DNA of 64,000 bases from assembly GCA_964404765.1 (NCBI GenBank), contig CAYOLL010000002.1, positions 30,122-94,121 of the forward strand. Reading direction: 5' to 3'. A program made the translations under genes and the position numbers. The notes under the pieces are model-generated. The model saw only the letters and a list, made by a program, of their open reading frames with translations. It had not been told where the DNA came from and did not search any database. Below are positions 8,273 to 16,720 of this stretch, piece after piece. The DNA comes from CAYOLL01 sp964404765 [NCBI: uncultured Gemmatimonadota bacterium]. GTDB taxonomy: Bacteria; 4572-55. Position 1 is the first letter of the stretch. Each line of letters opens with the position of its first letter.

Positions 8273-9163
8273 ATGAACGAAAAACGAACATTGGTCAGCT
8301 TTGATTGGGCGATCAAAAATATTCTGCAGGATAAAGCCAATTATGATGTGCTGGAAGGCTTTCTCAGCACGCTTTTGGAAAAAGACATCAAAATCCTTTC
8401 TATTATGGAAAGCGAGAGTAATCAAGAACATCAATCCGATAAATTTAATCGGGTGGATTTGGTTGTAGAAGATGAACACGGCGAAATCTTGATCATTGAA
8501 GTGCAAAATGATCGAGAAATCCATTACCTGGAGCGGCTTTTATATGGCAGTTCCAAAACGATTGTGGAACGTATAGAATCGGGAGAATCATACGAAAATG
8601 TGAAAAAGGTTATCTCGATCAACATTCTGTATTTTCTGTTGGGCGATGGCGAGACCGATTATATCTATAGGGGCAAGACTGATTTTTATGGATTCAATGA
8701 TCATAAAAAGCTGGAGTTCCGGCATCGCAAAAAGGATGCGGTTTTAGGCAATGGCATTAAGACGAGTCAGAGCATTTTTCCGGAATATTATCTGATCGAA
8801 GTAGAACGTTTTCATAATCAAATCCGAAAGGACATTGACGAGTGGGTGTATTTCTTTAAGAATTCGGAAATCAAGCCGGAATTTAAATCCAAAAATATCC
8901 AAAAAGCCAAAGAAAAACTGGATTTGCTAAAGATGACGCCGGAGCAGCGCAAGGCTTATGAGCGGTATAAAGAAAATCGCCGAAGTGAAAAGGAAGCTAT
9001 TGATACAGCTAAAGAAGAAGGCCGTGAGGAAAGAGATGTGGAAATCGTTCGTGCATCCTTGAAGGAAGGCTTATCAATTGAGCAAATTTCTCGAATCACC
9101 CATTTAACGATTGCGCAAATAAACAGTATATCGGCGGAAGTCCTCAATTATCGCACGATCTGA
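8273..9163 (+). CDS. Rpn/PD-(D/E)XK nuclease-family protein
   Basis: This 296-residue protein belongs to the recombination-promoting nuclease/'putative transposase' family. The N-terminus FDWAIKNILQDKANYDVLEG matches the family opening. The nuclease core is visible as RVDLVVEDEHGEILIIEVQND (residues about 62-82), giving D64, E78 and Q80; Q is the usual family variant of the K. The C-terminus has a charged coiled coil and an 'EGLSIEQISRITHL' helix-turn-helix-like segment. Family members cleave DNA and promote recombination in E. coli. GGAGG precedes the ATG. A decayed relative lies immediately downstream. Confidence 0.82.
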   Translation: MNEKRTLVSFDWAIKNILQDKANYDVLEGFLSTLLEKDIKILSIMESESNQEHQSDKFNRVDLVVEDEHGEILIIEVQNDREIHYLERLLYGSSKTIVERIESGESYENVKKVISINILYFLLGDGETDYIYRGKTDFYGFNDHKKLEFRHRKKDAVLGNGIKTSQSIFPEYYLIEVERFHNQIRKDIDEWVYFFKNSEIKPEFKSKNIQKAKEKLDLLKMTPEQRKAYERYKENRRSEKEAIDTAKEEGREERDVEIVRASLKEGLSIEQISRITHLTIAQINSISAEVLNYRTI

Positions 9164-9172
9164 AATTGCCGC

Positions 9173-9232
9173 TTGACTTTTCGCGTTAAGTTTTTGATAT
9201 TAGACCTTGTGACGAATGTTGCAAGGTCTAAT
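9173..9232 (+). promoter_or_regulatory. Duplicate promoter-hairpin leader
   Basis: TTGACT (9173-9178), a 17-base spacer and GATATT (9196-9201) are followed by a perfect hairpin with arms ATTAGACCTTG (9199-9209) and CAAGGTCTAAT (9222-9232), then TTCTTTT and a GAGGAG ribosome site. Spacing is the same as in the 8188-8250 leader, which supports both as real elements. It now drives only a pseudogene. Confidence 0.5.
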
Positions 9233-9254
9233 TCTTTTGAGGAGATACGAAACA

Positions 9255-9420
9255 ATGAAACATGCTGCCCCATTAAGATATGATGTCATCTTCAAAAAGG
9301 CATTTGACCGCCGAAAGTCTTTACGCTCCAAAACGTATCGACCTCGAATATTTCAAAGCTAAAGCAGGCAAGCATGGTTATCAAGCGCTGATTAGCGACA
9401 TTTTGCCACAGAGGCGTTAA
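9255..9420 (+). pseudogene. Chimeric remnant: Rpn N-terminus joined to an antitoxin C-terminus
   Basis: An ATG at 9255 with a good ribosome site starts MKHAAPLRYDVIFKKAFD, the typical opening of Rpn/PD-(D/E)XK family proteins. The frame stops at 9360. In a second frame the bases from 9301 read 'APKRIDLEYFKAKAGKHGYQ' and end at the TAA at 9418-9420. That resembles the C-terminus of small BrnA/CopG-like antitoxins. The piece is therefore a deletion junction between two accessory genes. Confidence 0.55.
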
Positions 9421-9536
9421 AGCCGAAAAAATTCCGAAGTCTCAAGTCTGGGATAATAACGGTTTCTCAAAAAATATTTTAAAATAAATCCTTATGTATT
9501 TACTCATTTAAACTCGTCACATCACGGAGGATCAAC

Positions 9537-10826
9537 ATGCGAAATGTTTTGGCAATTATTCTGGGCGGCGGTCGCGGCACCCGGCTTTATCCGTTAACAA
9601 TGCACCGCGCTAAACCGGCAGTTCCTTTGGCCGGCAAATACCGTCTGATCGATATTCCTTTAAGCAACTGCATTAATTCCAACATCCAGCGCATTTTTGT
9701 CTTAACCCAATTCAACTCGGCTTCACTGAATCGTCACATTGGGACAACTTTTCGATTTTCCAACTTCTCGACCGGTTTTGTGGAGGTGTTGGCCGCGCAG
9801 CAGACTATCGAAAATCCATATTGGTTTCAAGGCACAGCCGATGCCGTGCGCCAGCACCTGCGCGAAATAGCGCACCATAACGCCACCGAGCACCTGATTT
9901 TGGCCGGCGATCATCTGTATCGCATGGATTATTCACAATTTGTGCAGCACCATCGTGACACCAACGCCGACATTACCATTGCCGTGCGGCCGATGGATGA
10001 GGCTAATGCTTCCAGCTTCGGCATCATGAAGATTGACGACCGCGGGCGAATTGTGGCCTTTAAAGAAAAGCCGGAAGGTGAAGAACTCCGTCAAATGCAA
10101 GTGGACACACGTGTCCTCGGCCTTGATGAGGCGAGCGCTCAGCTGTCGCCTTATATTGCGTCCATGGGAATTTATGTCTTCAAGCCAAAAGTCTTGATCG
10201 ACTTGTTGACTACAACGCCACAACATACGGATTTTGGCAAAGAAATTCTGCCCGGGGCGATTGAGAATTTAAACGTGCAAGCCTATATGTTTAATGGCTA
10301 TTGGGAAGACATCGGCACAGTGGAATCCTTCTACAAATCCAACCTGGCGTTGATTAAGCAGCCCAACCCGCCGTTTAGTTTTTATGACGCCAAAGCGCCG
10401 ATTTATACGCGTCCGCTGTTTTTACCGCCAAATAAAATTCAGGATTGCCATATTACAGAATCCATGATTAGCGAAGGTTGCATTATCAAGGATGCCAAGA
10501 TTAATGGCTCAATTATCGGCGTGCGTTCGCGCATCGAATCCGGCGCAATTATCGACTGCTCGATGCTGATGGGCGCCGACCATTATCAATCACTCGAAGA
10601 GCGCGAAGCCGACATTGCCGCCGGCATTCCCCCTATTGGTATCGGCAAAGGTTCGGAGATTCGCAAGGCCATCATCGACAAAAATACGCGTATTGGCCAA
10701 AACGTAAAGATCATCAACAAAGACAACAAGCAGGAAGATCGCCAGGAAAAATACGGCTACTGCATTAGCGGCGGCATTGTCCTGACGGTTAAAGGCGCCA
10801 CAATTCCTGATAATACTGTGATTTAG
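9537..10826 (+). CDS. glgC: Glucose-1-phosphate adenylyltransferase
   Basis: This 429-residue enzyme makes ADP-glucose, the glucosyl donor for glycogen synthesis. The pyrophosphorylase loop is [13 protein letters not shown] (residues 9-21), with [20 protein letters not shown] after it, GTADAVRQH and the sugar site FKEKPEG. The C-terminal part has left-handed beta-helix repeats ([20 protein letters not shown]). A GGAGG ribosome site precedes the ATG and a strong terminator follows, so it is a single-gene transcript. It works in the same pathway as the debranching enzyme at 3563-5878. Confidence 0.95.
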   Translation: MRNVLAIILGGGRGTRLYPLTMHRAKPAVPLAGKYRLIDIPLSNCINSNIQRIFVLTQFNSASLNRHIGTTFRFSNFSTGFVEVLAAQQTIENPYWFQGTADAVRQHLREIAHHNATEHLILAGDHLYRMDYSQFVQHHRDTNADITIAVRPMDEANASSFGIMKIDDRGRIVAFKEKPEGEELRQMQVDTRVLGLDEASAQLSPYIASMGIYVFKPKVLIDLLTTTPQHTDFGKEILPGAIENLNVQAYMFNGYWEDIGTVESFYKSNLALIKQPNPPFSFYDAKAPIYTRPLFLPPNKIQDCHITESMISEGCIIKDAKINGSIIGVRSRIESGAIIDCSMLMGADHYQSLEEREADIAAGIPPIGIGKGSEIRKAIIDKNTRIGQNVKIINKDNKQEDRQEKYGYCISGGIVLTVKGATIPDNTVI

Positions 10827-10852
10827 CTAGCCCGAAAATTGTCTGTAAACAA

Positions 10853-10896
10853 AAAGCCCTTCGGTTTTTCTCAATAACCGAAGGGCTTTCTTTTTT
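10853..10896 (+). terminator. Rho-independent terminator of glgC
   Basis: Perfect arms AAAGCCCTTCGGTT (10853-10866) and AACCGAAGGGCTTT (10876-10889) with a 9-base loop run into CTTTTTT. This is the strongest terminator in the window. Confidence 0.92.
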
Positions 10897-10981
10897 CAGC
10901 AGCCTTAACGTCTTATTGTGAAAGGAGATATGCTGATTTTAGGTTGCTTTTAGTCAGGACTTGGAAGGTTAGAGTACAATC

Positions 10982-11022
10982 CGCATTCCCAAATTTTATT
11001 TGGGAATGCGTTCGCAAGCGAA
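10982..11022. repeat. Two adjacent hairpins
   Basis: Arms CGCATTCCCAAAT (10982-10994) and ATTTGGGAATGCG (10998-11010) around TTT are followed by TTCGC-AA-GCGAA (11011-11022). There is no T-tract. The first resembles the 1752-1782 hairpin in its CC-AAAT arm. Confidence 0.55.
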
Positions 11023-11026
11023 AGTG

Positions 11027-11171
11027 GATATTTGATTAAGGATGCTTGAGATGGCTTCTACACCGTCTGTTGGCTGATTTCCCGACCGCATTGATAGCAA
11101 TAGGGCGTGCCGACGCTGGCAAACAGCAGCCGCAGATAATCGTCAATCTCCATCACCGTGCCGACCGCGCC
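11027..11171 (-). pseudogene. uvrA fragment
   Basis: The minus strand encodes '[20 protein letters not shown]' and then [17 protein letters not shown], matching the N-terminal region of UvrA around the '[20 protein letters not shown]' block and the first zinc-module CxxC. A TAG interrupts it at 11058. Skipping two bases restores EAISSILNQ, which also fits UvrA. Nothing else of the ~940-residue protein is present. It is a dead scrap of an excinuclease A gene. Confidence 0.6.
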
Positions 11172-11426
11172 CGGTGTCAAGTCCCGCTTTTCAAAGCCGA
11201 CCAACTCGCTAATCGAATGATGACCCGCTGGAAATACCGGCAATTGCTGCTGGCACATAGCTTGCCTCCACCGCAAAAAGGGATCAGTTCAGTTTCACGC
11301 TTGCAAATACCCGCTGAAAGATATATCTTTCCGTAACCGTTTGGCTATCCTTTTGTTGCACGAATTTATCGTAATTGCTCAGCAATTCCCGCTTTCTTTA
11401 AAAACAGGCTTTAAAGCCACCAAAAC

Positions 11427-11505
11427 TGTCATTCCCGCATACTTTTAGCGGGAATCTTGCTACAAATTCGGCTAAGATTCCGGCTAAAAACGTGCCGGAA
11501 TGACA
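11427..11505. repeat. TCATTCC-type palindromic element, copy 1
   Basis: TGTCATTCCCGC at the left end and GCCGGAATGACA at the right are inverted. Inner TTTTAGCGGGAATCTT and AAGATTCCGGCTAAAA pair as well. A related element lies at 23841-23915. Confidence 0.72.
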
Positions 11506-11532
11506 TCTTTGGGGAGATCGCGGGAATTGCTG

Positions 11533-11645
11533 GTAATTGCTCAAAAAGTGGTGGTAAACCTAACCTTGCGAAGGCTTCAGTGCACGATTTCACAAGTTTT
11601 GCAGTAAAGCCTTCGCAAGGTTACCCACGCTTTTTGAGCAATTAC
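11533..11645. repeat. CCTTGCGAAGG-type palindromic element, copy 1
   Basis: Outer arms GTAATTGCTCAAAAAGTG (11533-11550) and CGCTTTTTGAGCAATTAC end at 11645. Inner arms AACCTTGCGAAGGCTT and AAGCCTTCGCAAGGTT pair as well. Related elements occur at 15424-15485 and 19072-19187. The rest of the 10.9-11.8 kb gap holds nothing else I can support. Confidence 0.75.
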
Positions 11646-11839
11646 AATTTATCCTGGACGACGGATCAGGTGATCTGAAGTTAGCATAATCCCCATTTTT
11701 TGAAATAGACCAAAACTATCCTCTCCATAAATAAATTTGGATTTAACAAATGCATAAGGATCGCGTCCCTTAAACGAAATCAATGCCAGGCTCTGGGGAC
11801 GGGACAACCACAAGCGAGGGCTGAGGAAATTTATGGGTA

Positions 11840-14800
11840 ATGAAAAAATTCATTTTTTTAACATTGGCGGTGTTGGGTTGTGCCCAAATCACATTTGGGC
11901 AGTCTTCGATTCCCGCGCTTTCCAATGATCGTGTTTATGGCGGCGACGCAGTTAGTTCGGCAAAATTACAAGCTTTTATTATTCATTATGAGCTGACCCA
12001 TGTTAGCCCGGCCCGTTTTTTTGTCGTTTATGCTGCCGATACGGGCGGCAGTCTGCCCGCGTACACCTCCCGTTTAATCAAGACCTGGCAGTATGACCGC
12101 CGTTTTGACAGGAACGAGCATATTATCTTAGTCTTCGCCCCAAAACAGCATGACTTTTATATCCATTTTGGCGATTCCTGGCAACACTGCTTTGACCTTG
12201 ATAATGACTTGGCTCAACTGCAAGTTTTACTGAATGCCACCTACAAAACATCCCCGCAGGAAATCATCCGGATTCTCGACCAATGGATGCAGACACATAT
12301 CCGGCAGCGCCGCGAATTTGTAGCGCGGGGCGCCGCGCGGTTGCAAAAGATTAAAGCGCTTATTGCGGAAAAACAAGCTCAGCATCTTGTTTTTAGCCCA
12401 CCGGAAGGCTATGCCATAGCCATCAGACGTTTTCAACAGATAGCCGGCGATTGCAATTGCAACCGCGTACAAGCCGCATTCAACGCCCTCAATATTGCCT
12501 TAAACGATACCGAAGACGCCATCCGCGCAGCCGCTCAACAGCAGGCTGAGGCCAGGCTTAGTCTGGCCCATGCCAACGCCATATTTGGGCAGTTAGGCAA
12601 AACGTTCCTGGCTATTCCCGATTCTATTGCCGAACCGGCGCGAATTAAGAATGCTTATGCCGAAGTCGAATCGTTGCTGATTTTAGCGACCGACGAGTTG
12701 CCGACCCATTATGCCCAAAGCAATGAGCACAGTGTTTCCGCTTCCAATCTGGCCAATGTGCTTATTTTCCGCATCGAGCGCGCGCAAAAAATGCGCATGG
12801 CGGCTTATACGCTGAGCATTAAAATTAATGATCGTCTGGAAAATTTTGCGAATATGGATGCGCATAATCCGGTCAATATCACTTTTGATCGCAAGCGCCT
12901 GGCAGCGTTACAGGATACTGTTAAAATGCTCATGGCAATACAAGCCGGTCAAGCCGAAGAATTTGTGCATAAAGGCACTAACATCTTAGAGCAATTGGAT
13001 GAATTAAATAGCGCTACGTTAAAAGATCGAACCATCGCGACTTTGCATAATTATGGCGATCTTTTGACGATTGCTTTTTTTATTGGGGTGATGTCAGTTT
13101 TATTTTCCTACACTATGTTTTACCATTATAAACGCCATGAATATATTGAGATTATCCTTAACGAGAAAAAATATGCCTGGGAGCGTTTTCAAGAGCACGC
13201 GCGATCTATTATCGATTTGCTGAACACGGGTTTTGGCAAGCTGATCCCAGCTCCGAATGGCCAGTTGCAAGTGCGTTTTTCAGGCCAATCCTATACACAA
13301 TATAAAAAAGCGCTTTCGCAGATTAACAGCATTTATAGTCAACAGCATTTTGCCGAGCAAAACTTGACCGCCGTTCAAGCTTTTTTATCCCAAATGTCGC
13401 CCTGGAGACCTAATCTGGTCCAAGATGCCGTGGACTATTTAAAGGGTCAAAAAATAATCCCGGAAGATGCGGATTTTGATACTTTTACTAAAAAAGTGAA
13501 CACGGGCGATTTATCGTTGGCGCTGGTACAGATTGATCGCTTGATTATCAATCTTGACGATTATTATGAATCGGCTGCCAGCATTCTGGAGCAAATCCGG
13601 GAGGCTCAGGAGCGGGTTCGACTGGAAGCGGCCAATGGTCAGGTTTTTGTCAGCCGGGTGCGTGACCTTCTGGCAGAACATCAAGCGGCCAATAATCTCC
13701 AGCCGTTTTATCAAAATCGTTTTGCAGAGCTTAAAGTTGATCTCAACAAGGTGCTTGCTCTGGAAAAAACAGATCCAATCGCTGCCGTACATGCCTTTGA
13801 AGGAATTACGGTTATGTTAAAAAGTTTAGTGGAAAATCTAACCCAGATTCCGGACTTTTTGGCAGAAAGTCAGTCCCTGACTGGCTGGCTGGATGATTTT
13901 AATCAGACGATCAGCCAATTGCGCGATTCCGGGTTACGTTTGCGAGAAGACGGCGGCCCGGAACCGTGCGTTGAAAGCGCCCGCGCTTTGTTGCACGAAG
14001 GCCAATACAACTTAAGCCAGGGTCGAATTACACAGGCAAAATCGGTATTTGATAGCGCCCGCAAATTATTGGAAGAGGCCAACGCGCAAATTTCTAAGAC
14101 AATTGAAATCAAAGATGTTGTAGCGCATCAAATTGCTGAGCTAAAAGCGCTTAACGAGCGGTTATACGATGAGATAGCCGACACGATGATCTCACTGGCA
14201 GATATGCGCAAAAGCTTTAAACAAGAAGCCTTTAGTCTGGAAAACGATCATGTGGATGAGTCGGTTCTGATTCTAAATAAGTGCGGCAATCTGCTGATTG
14301 AGGCGGAAATGTACATTCAGCCGTTTATGCAAAAATTTTTAGCGGCTTGGAAATTAGTGACCGAAGTTGAACAAATGCAGCACGGTGTCCGGCATCTGTT
14401 AGTCCAGGTCAAAAAGCGACGCGCAACGCTTTACGATTTGCGGCGCGAAACACAAGCGCAATACGAAAGTTTAACGGATTTCTATACCCGTGTTGTTAAT
14501 TTTGTGCGAAAGCATCACACCGATTTGCCGGCGGATTTCAGTGAGTTTTTGAGTATTATCGGTACAGATTGCGCCGATTTGCAACGGCGCTTCGAAGTCG
14601 AGCAGATTGATTGGGAAGATTTTAAAATTAATATTGGCGAGCTGGAAAAAGCGATTCTGTTTGTCTTTGAGCTGGCTTCGCAAAATGAGCAAAGCCGGAT
14701 TTCGTATAAACTGCATCTGCAATCCGCGATGCTGACGATTCAGGAAGTGGAGGCGCTTTTTGCTGTCGAAGTAACGATGCCGCCCCTGGTGGCGCAGGAA

Positions 14801-15391
14801 ATGTATACCTGCGCCAAGGCGCTGCTGGAAGTTGTCAATGAGTTGGGTCATCAGCAGTGTGCCGAATGGCCCGAGCAAATCTTATTGCTCGACTTGATTG
14901 ACGAATTAGGAGACAGGGCCAAAAGCTGTGCGCTCAGGCCGCTTTCCTTAGATGAGCAGGTCGGGGAAACGCTGCAAGTGCTGGAGCAACCGGAAAATAA
15001 GCGTCAGCTCGAAAAAGCTAAGACAGATCGCGTCAATAAAATGCTGGCCGACCATATTGAAGAGCAGTATCGATCCGAGCATTTTCAGGACGCAATTCAA
15101 TCCAGCTTTCGCTTGCTCCTGACTGCTTATAAAGAAGAGTGTCTCAAGCGGATTGAATATAAAAAGACGATGCGCAAAAACGCTTTTGACGAATTGACCA
15201 ATACTCGCAAGGCAACTCTGGCCAGGGCCAAAGCCGAGCGCACCGGCAGTTGGATTCGTCAAGCACGGGAACGGGCCTGGTATTTGATGCCGCCCTCGTT
15301 TTTAACCACCGAAACAATCGTGCCGGTTCAGGTTGAAGAAGATAGCGATTTTATGGAGGCCACCGGCACAAGCGGCCTCCATTTAGTCTGA
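11840..15391 (+). CDS. TPM-domain/transmembrane/giant coiled-coil protein
   Basis: This 1183-residue protein has a signal peptide (residues 1-20). Residues about 24-125 resemble a TPM domain (PF04536 type): HYELTHVSPARFFVVYAADT, then NEHIILVFAPKQHDFYIHFG. A single membrane helix lies at about 412-432 (LLTIAFFIGVMSVLFSYTMF). More than 700 residues of predicted helical coiled coil follow, rich in Glu, Gln, Leu and Arg. This predicts an exported N-domain and a long cytoplasmic helical rod. TPM domains occur in proteins tied to envelope or photosystem maintenance; nothing here shows a specific reaction. GAGGAAA lies upstream of the ATG. It is monocistronic between two palindromic elements. The overall domain combination is one I do not recognise. 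Confidence 0.7.
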   Translation: MKKFIFLTLAVLGCAQITFGQSSIPALSNDRVYGGDAVSSAKLQAFIIHYELTHVSPARFFVVYAADTGGSLPAYTSRLIKTWQYDRRFDRNEHIILVFAPKQHDFYIHFGDSWQHCFDLDNDLAQLQVLLNATYKTSPQEIIRILDQWMQTHIRQRREFVARGAARLQKIKALIAEKQAQHLVFSPPEGYAIAIRRFQQIAGDCNCNRVQAAFNALNIALNDTEDAIRAAAQQQAEARLSLAHANAIFGQLGKTFLAIPDSIAEPARIKNAYAEVESLLILATDELPTHYAQSNEHSVSASNLANVLIFRIERAQKMRMAAYTLSIKINDRLENFANMDAHNPVNITFDRKRLAALQDTVKMLMAIQAGQAEEFVHKGTNILEQLDELNSATLKDRTIATLHNYGDLLTIAFFIGVMSVLFSYTMFYHYKRHEYIEIILNEKKYAWERFQEHARSIIDLLNTGFGKLIPAPNGQLQVRFSGQSYTQYKKALSQINSIYSQQHFAEQNLTAVQAFLSQMSPWRPNLVQDAVDYLKGQKIIPEDADFDTFTKKVNTGDLSLALVQIDRLIINLDDYYESAASILEQIREAQERVRLEAANGQVFVSRVRDLLAEHQAANNLQPFYQNRFAELKVDLNKVLALEKTDPIAAVHAFEGITVMLKSLVENLTQIPDFLAESQSLTGWLDDFNQTISQLRDSGLRLREDGGPEPCVESARALLHEGQYNLSQGRITQAKSVFDSARKLLEEANAQISKTIEIKDVVAHQIAELKALNERLYDEIADTMISLADMRKSFKQEAFSLENDHVDESVLILNKCGNLLIEAEMYIQPFMQKFLAAWKLVTEVEQMQHGVRHLLVQVKKRRATLYDLRRETQAQYESLTDFYTRVVNFVRKHHTDLPADFSEFLSIIGTDCADLQRRFEVEQIDWEDFKINIGELEKAILFVFELASQNEQSRISYKLHLQSAMLTIQEVEALFAVEVTMPPLVAQEMYTCAKALLEVVNELGHQQCAEWPEQILLLDLIDELGDRAKSCALRPLSLDEQVGETLQVLEQPENKRQLEKAKTDRVNKMLADHIEEQYRSEHFQDAIQSSFRLLLTAYKEECLKRIEYKKTMRKNAFDELTNTRKATLARAKAERTGSWIRQARERAWYLMPPSFLTTETIVPVQVEEDSDFMEATGTSGLHLV

Positions 15392-15423
15392 AGCCGAATT
15401 TATGGTGTGATAAAGTCCCGGCT

Positions 15424-15485
15424 TAACCTTGCGAAGGCTTTATTTTGTTGGATCGGAATCGAGCAGCCAAGCCTTCGCAAGGTTA
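15424..15485. repeat. CCTTGCGAAGG-type palindromic element, copy 2
   Basis: Arms TAACCTTGCGAAGGCTT (15424-15440) and AAGCCTTCGCAAGGTTA (15469-15485) are perfect inverts and are followed by TTTTT. It lies 33 bases past the stop of the TPM/coiled-coil gene and could serve as its terminator. Confidence 0.78.
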
Positions 15486-15536
15486 TTTTTCCGACTTTGT
15501 CACACGTTCCTATAATACAAAGCCAATCGTTATGAT

Positions 15537-16589
15537 TTAATAGCCGGCGCCATCCAGCGAAAGAATGTATTCGGTTAGCAACATGACGGCGTTTTCCAAA
15601 TCGATCAGGCTGACCACTTCGGTAGAGGTGTGCATGTAGCGACAGGGAATGCCGATAATGTTGACCGATGCGCCCTTGCCCCGCTCGGACATGGGGTCGG
15701 CATCCGTATGGGTGCGGCCAAAATCCAGATCAATTTGATAAGGAATGCCCTTGGCCTTCGCCGTTTTTTCCAGGCCGTTAAACAGTTTTTCGCTAGAACG
15801 CACGCCGCGTTGAATGCTGGGCCCGCGGCCGCATTTAACATCCCCGTATTGATTTTTGCTAATGGTCGGGGTGTTGGTATCGTGGGTGACATCAATCGCA
15901 ATGCCTATATCCGGCCGTAGCTTGCCCACCAGCGGCGCAATGCCCCACACGCCAGTCTCTTCTTGTACGCCGGCCACGCTGATTACCGAGACTTTCAGCT
16001 CATCTTTGCGCGCAGCCAGACGGCGCAAGGTTTCCGCCGCCACATAGCAGCCGGTGCGGTTGTCAAAGTTGCGGGCTACAGCCAAGCCGTTGGCCAGTTC
16101 TTTAAAACCGCCACCCCAAACAATCGGGTCGCCAATGCGAACGCGCTTTTCCGTTTCTTCGCGATTATTGGAACCAATGTCAATCCATAGTTCGTGCAGC
16201 TTGGGCGGCTTATCATTGGTGCGATCCAATAGGTGGAATGCTTTTTTGCTGATGACGCCGGGCACAACGCCGTTGGGGGTAATGATCTCGATATGCTGGG
16301 AAAGCAGTACGGCCACATCCACGCCGCCAATGGCGCCGACATAAATAAATCCATTATCATCAATATAGTTGACCATCAATCCAACTTCGTCGGCATGGCC
16401 GGAAATCATCACTTTAAAGGGTTTGTCCGGATGCAGAATGGCATAGCGGTCGCCATGGCTCATGACCTGCACCGGGGTGACAAATTGCGCGACATAATCC
16501 GCCCAGACTTGCAAAACCGGTTCTTCATAGCCGGCCGGGCCGGATGTTTCCAATAGTTTCATTAAAAAGGCTCGTGAACGTTCTTCCAT
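15537..16589 (-). CDS. M42-family aminopeptidase
   Basis: This 350-residue cytosolic dinuclear metallo-aminopeptidase belongs to the FrvX/endoglucanase-M-like group. Metal and catalytic motifs are visible: SGHADEVGLMV (residues about 62-72), ARNFDNRTGCYVA with the bridging Asp, VQEETGVWG with the catalytic Glu pair, AIDVTHDTNTP, and a late histidine in IPCRYMHTSTEV. Such enzymes trim short peptides and form large tetrahedral oligomers. It stands alone on the minus strand. GGAAAACCC lies before the ATG. Confidence 0.9.
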   Translation of the reverse strand: MEERSRAFLMKLLETSGPAGYEEPVLQVWADYVAQFVTPVQVMSHGDRYAILHPDKPFKVMISGHADEVGLMVNYIDDNGFIYVGAIGGVDVAVLLSQHIEIITPNGVVPGVISKKAFHLLDRTNDKPPKLHELWIDIGSNNREETEKRVRIGDPIVWGGGFKELANGLAVARNFDNRTGCYVAAETLRRLAARKDELKVSVISVAGVQEETGVWGIAPLVGKLRPDIGIAIDVTHDTNTPTISKNQYGDVKCGRGPSIQRGVRSSEKLFNGLEKTAKAKGIPYQIDLDFGRTHTDADPMSERGKGASVNIIGIPCRYMHTSTEVVSLIDLENAVMLLTEYILSLDGAGY

Positions 16590-16720
16590 CGGGTTTTCCT
16601 TTCAGTTTGGAAAAAGTATTCTTACAGGTATTTGCCGTAGAGTCACAGCAATCAGCAATCACAGAGCATAATCATTTCTGCTAAAAATTGTCGCTGGGGT
16701 TCTGAGGCAAAACAGGGACG

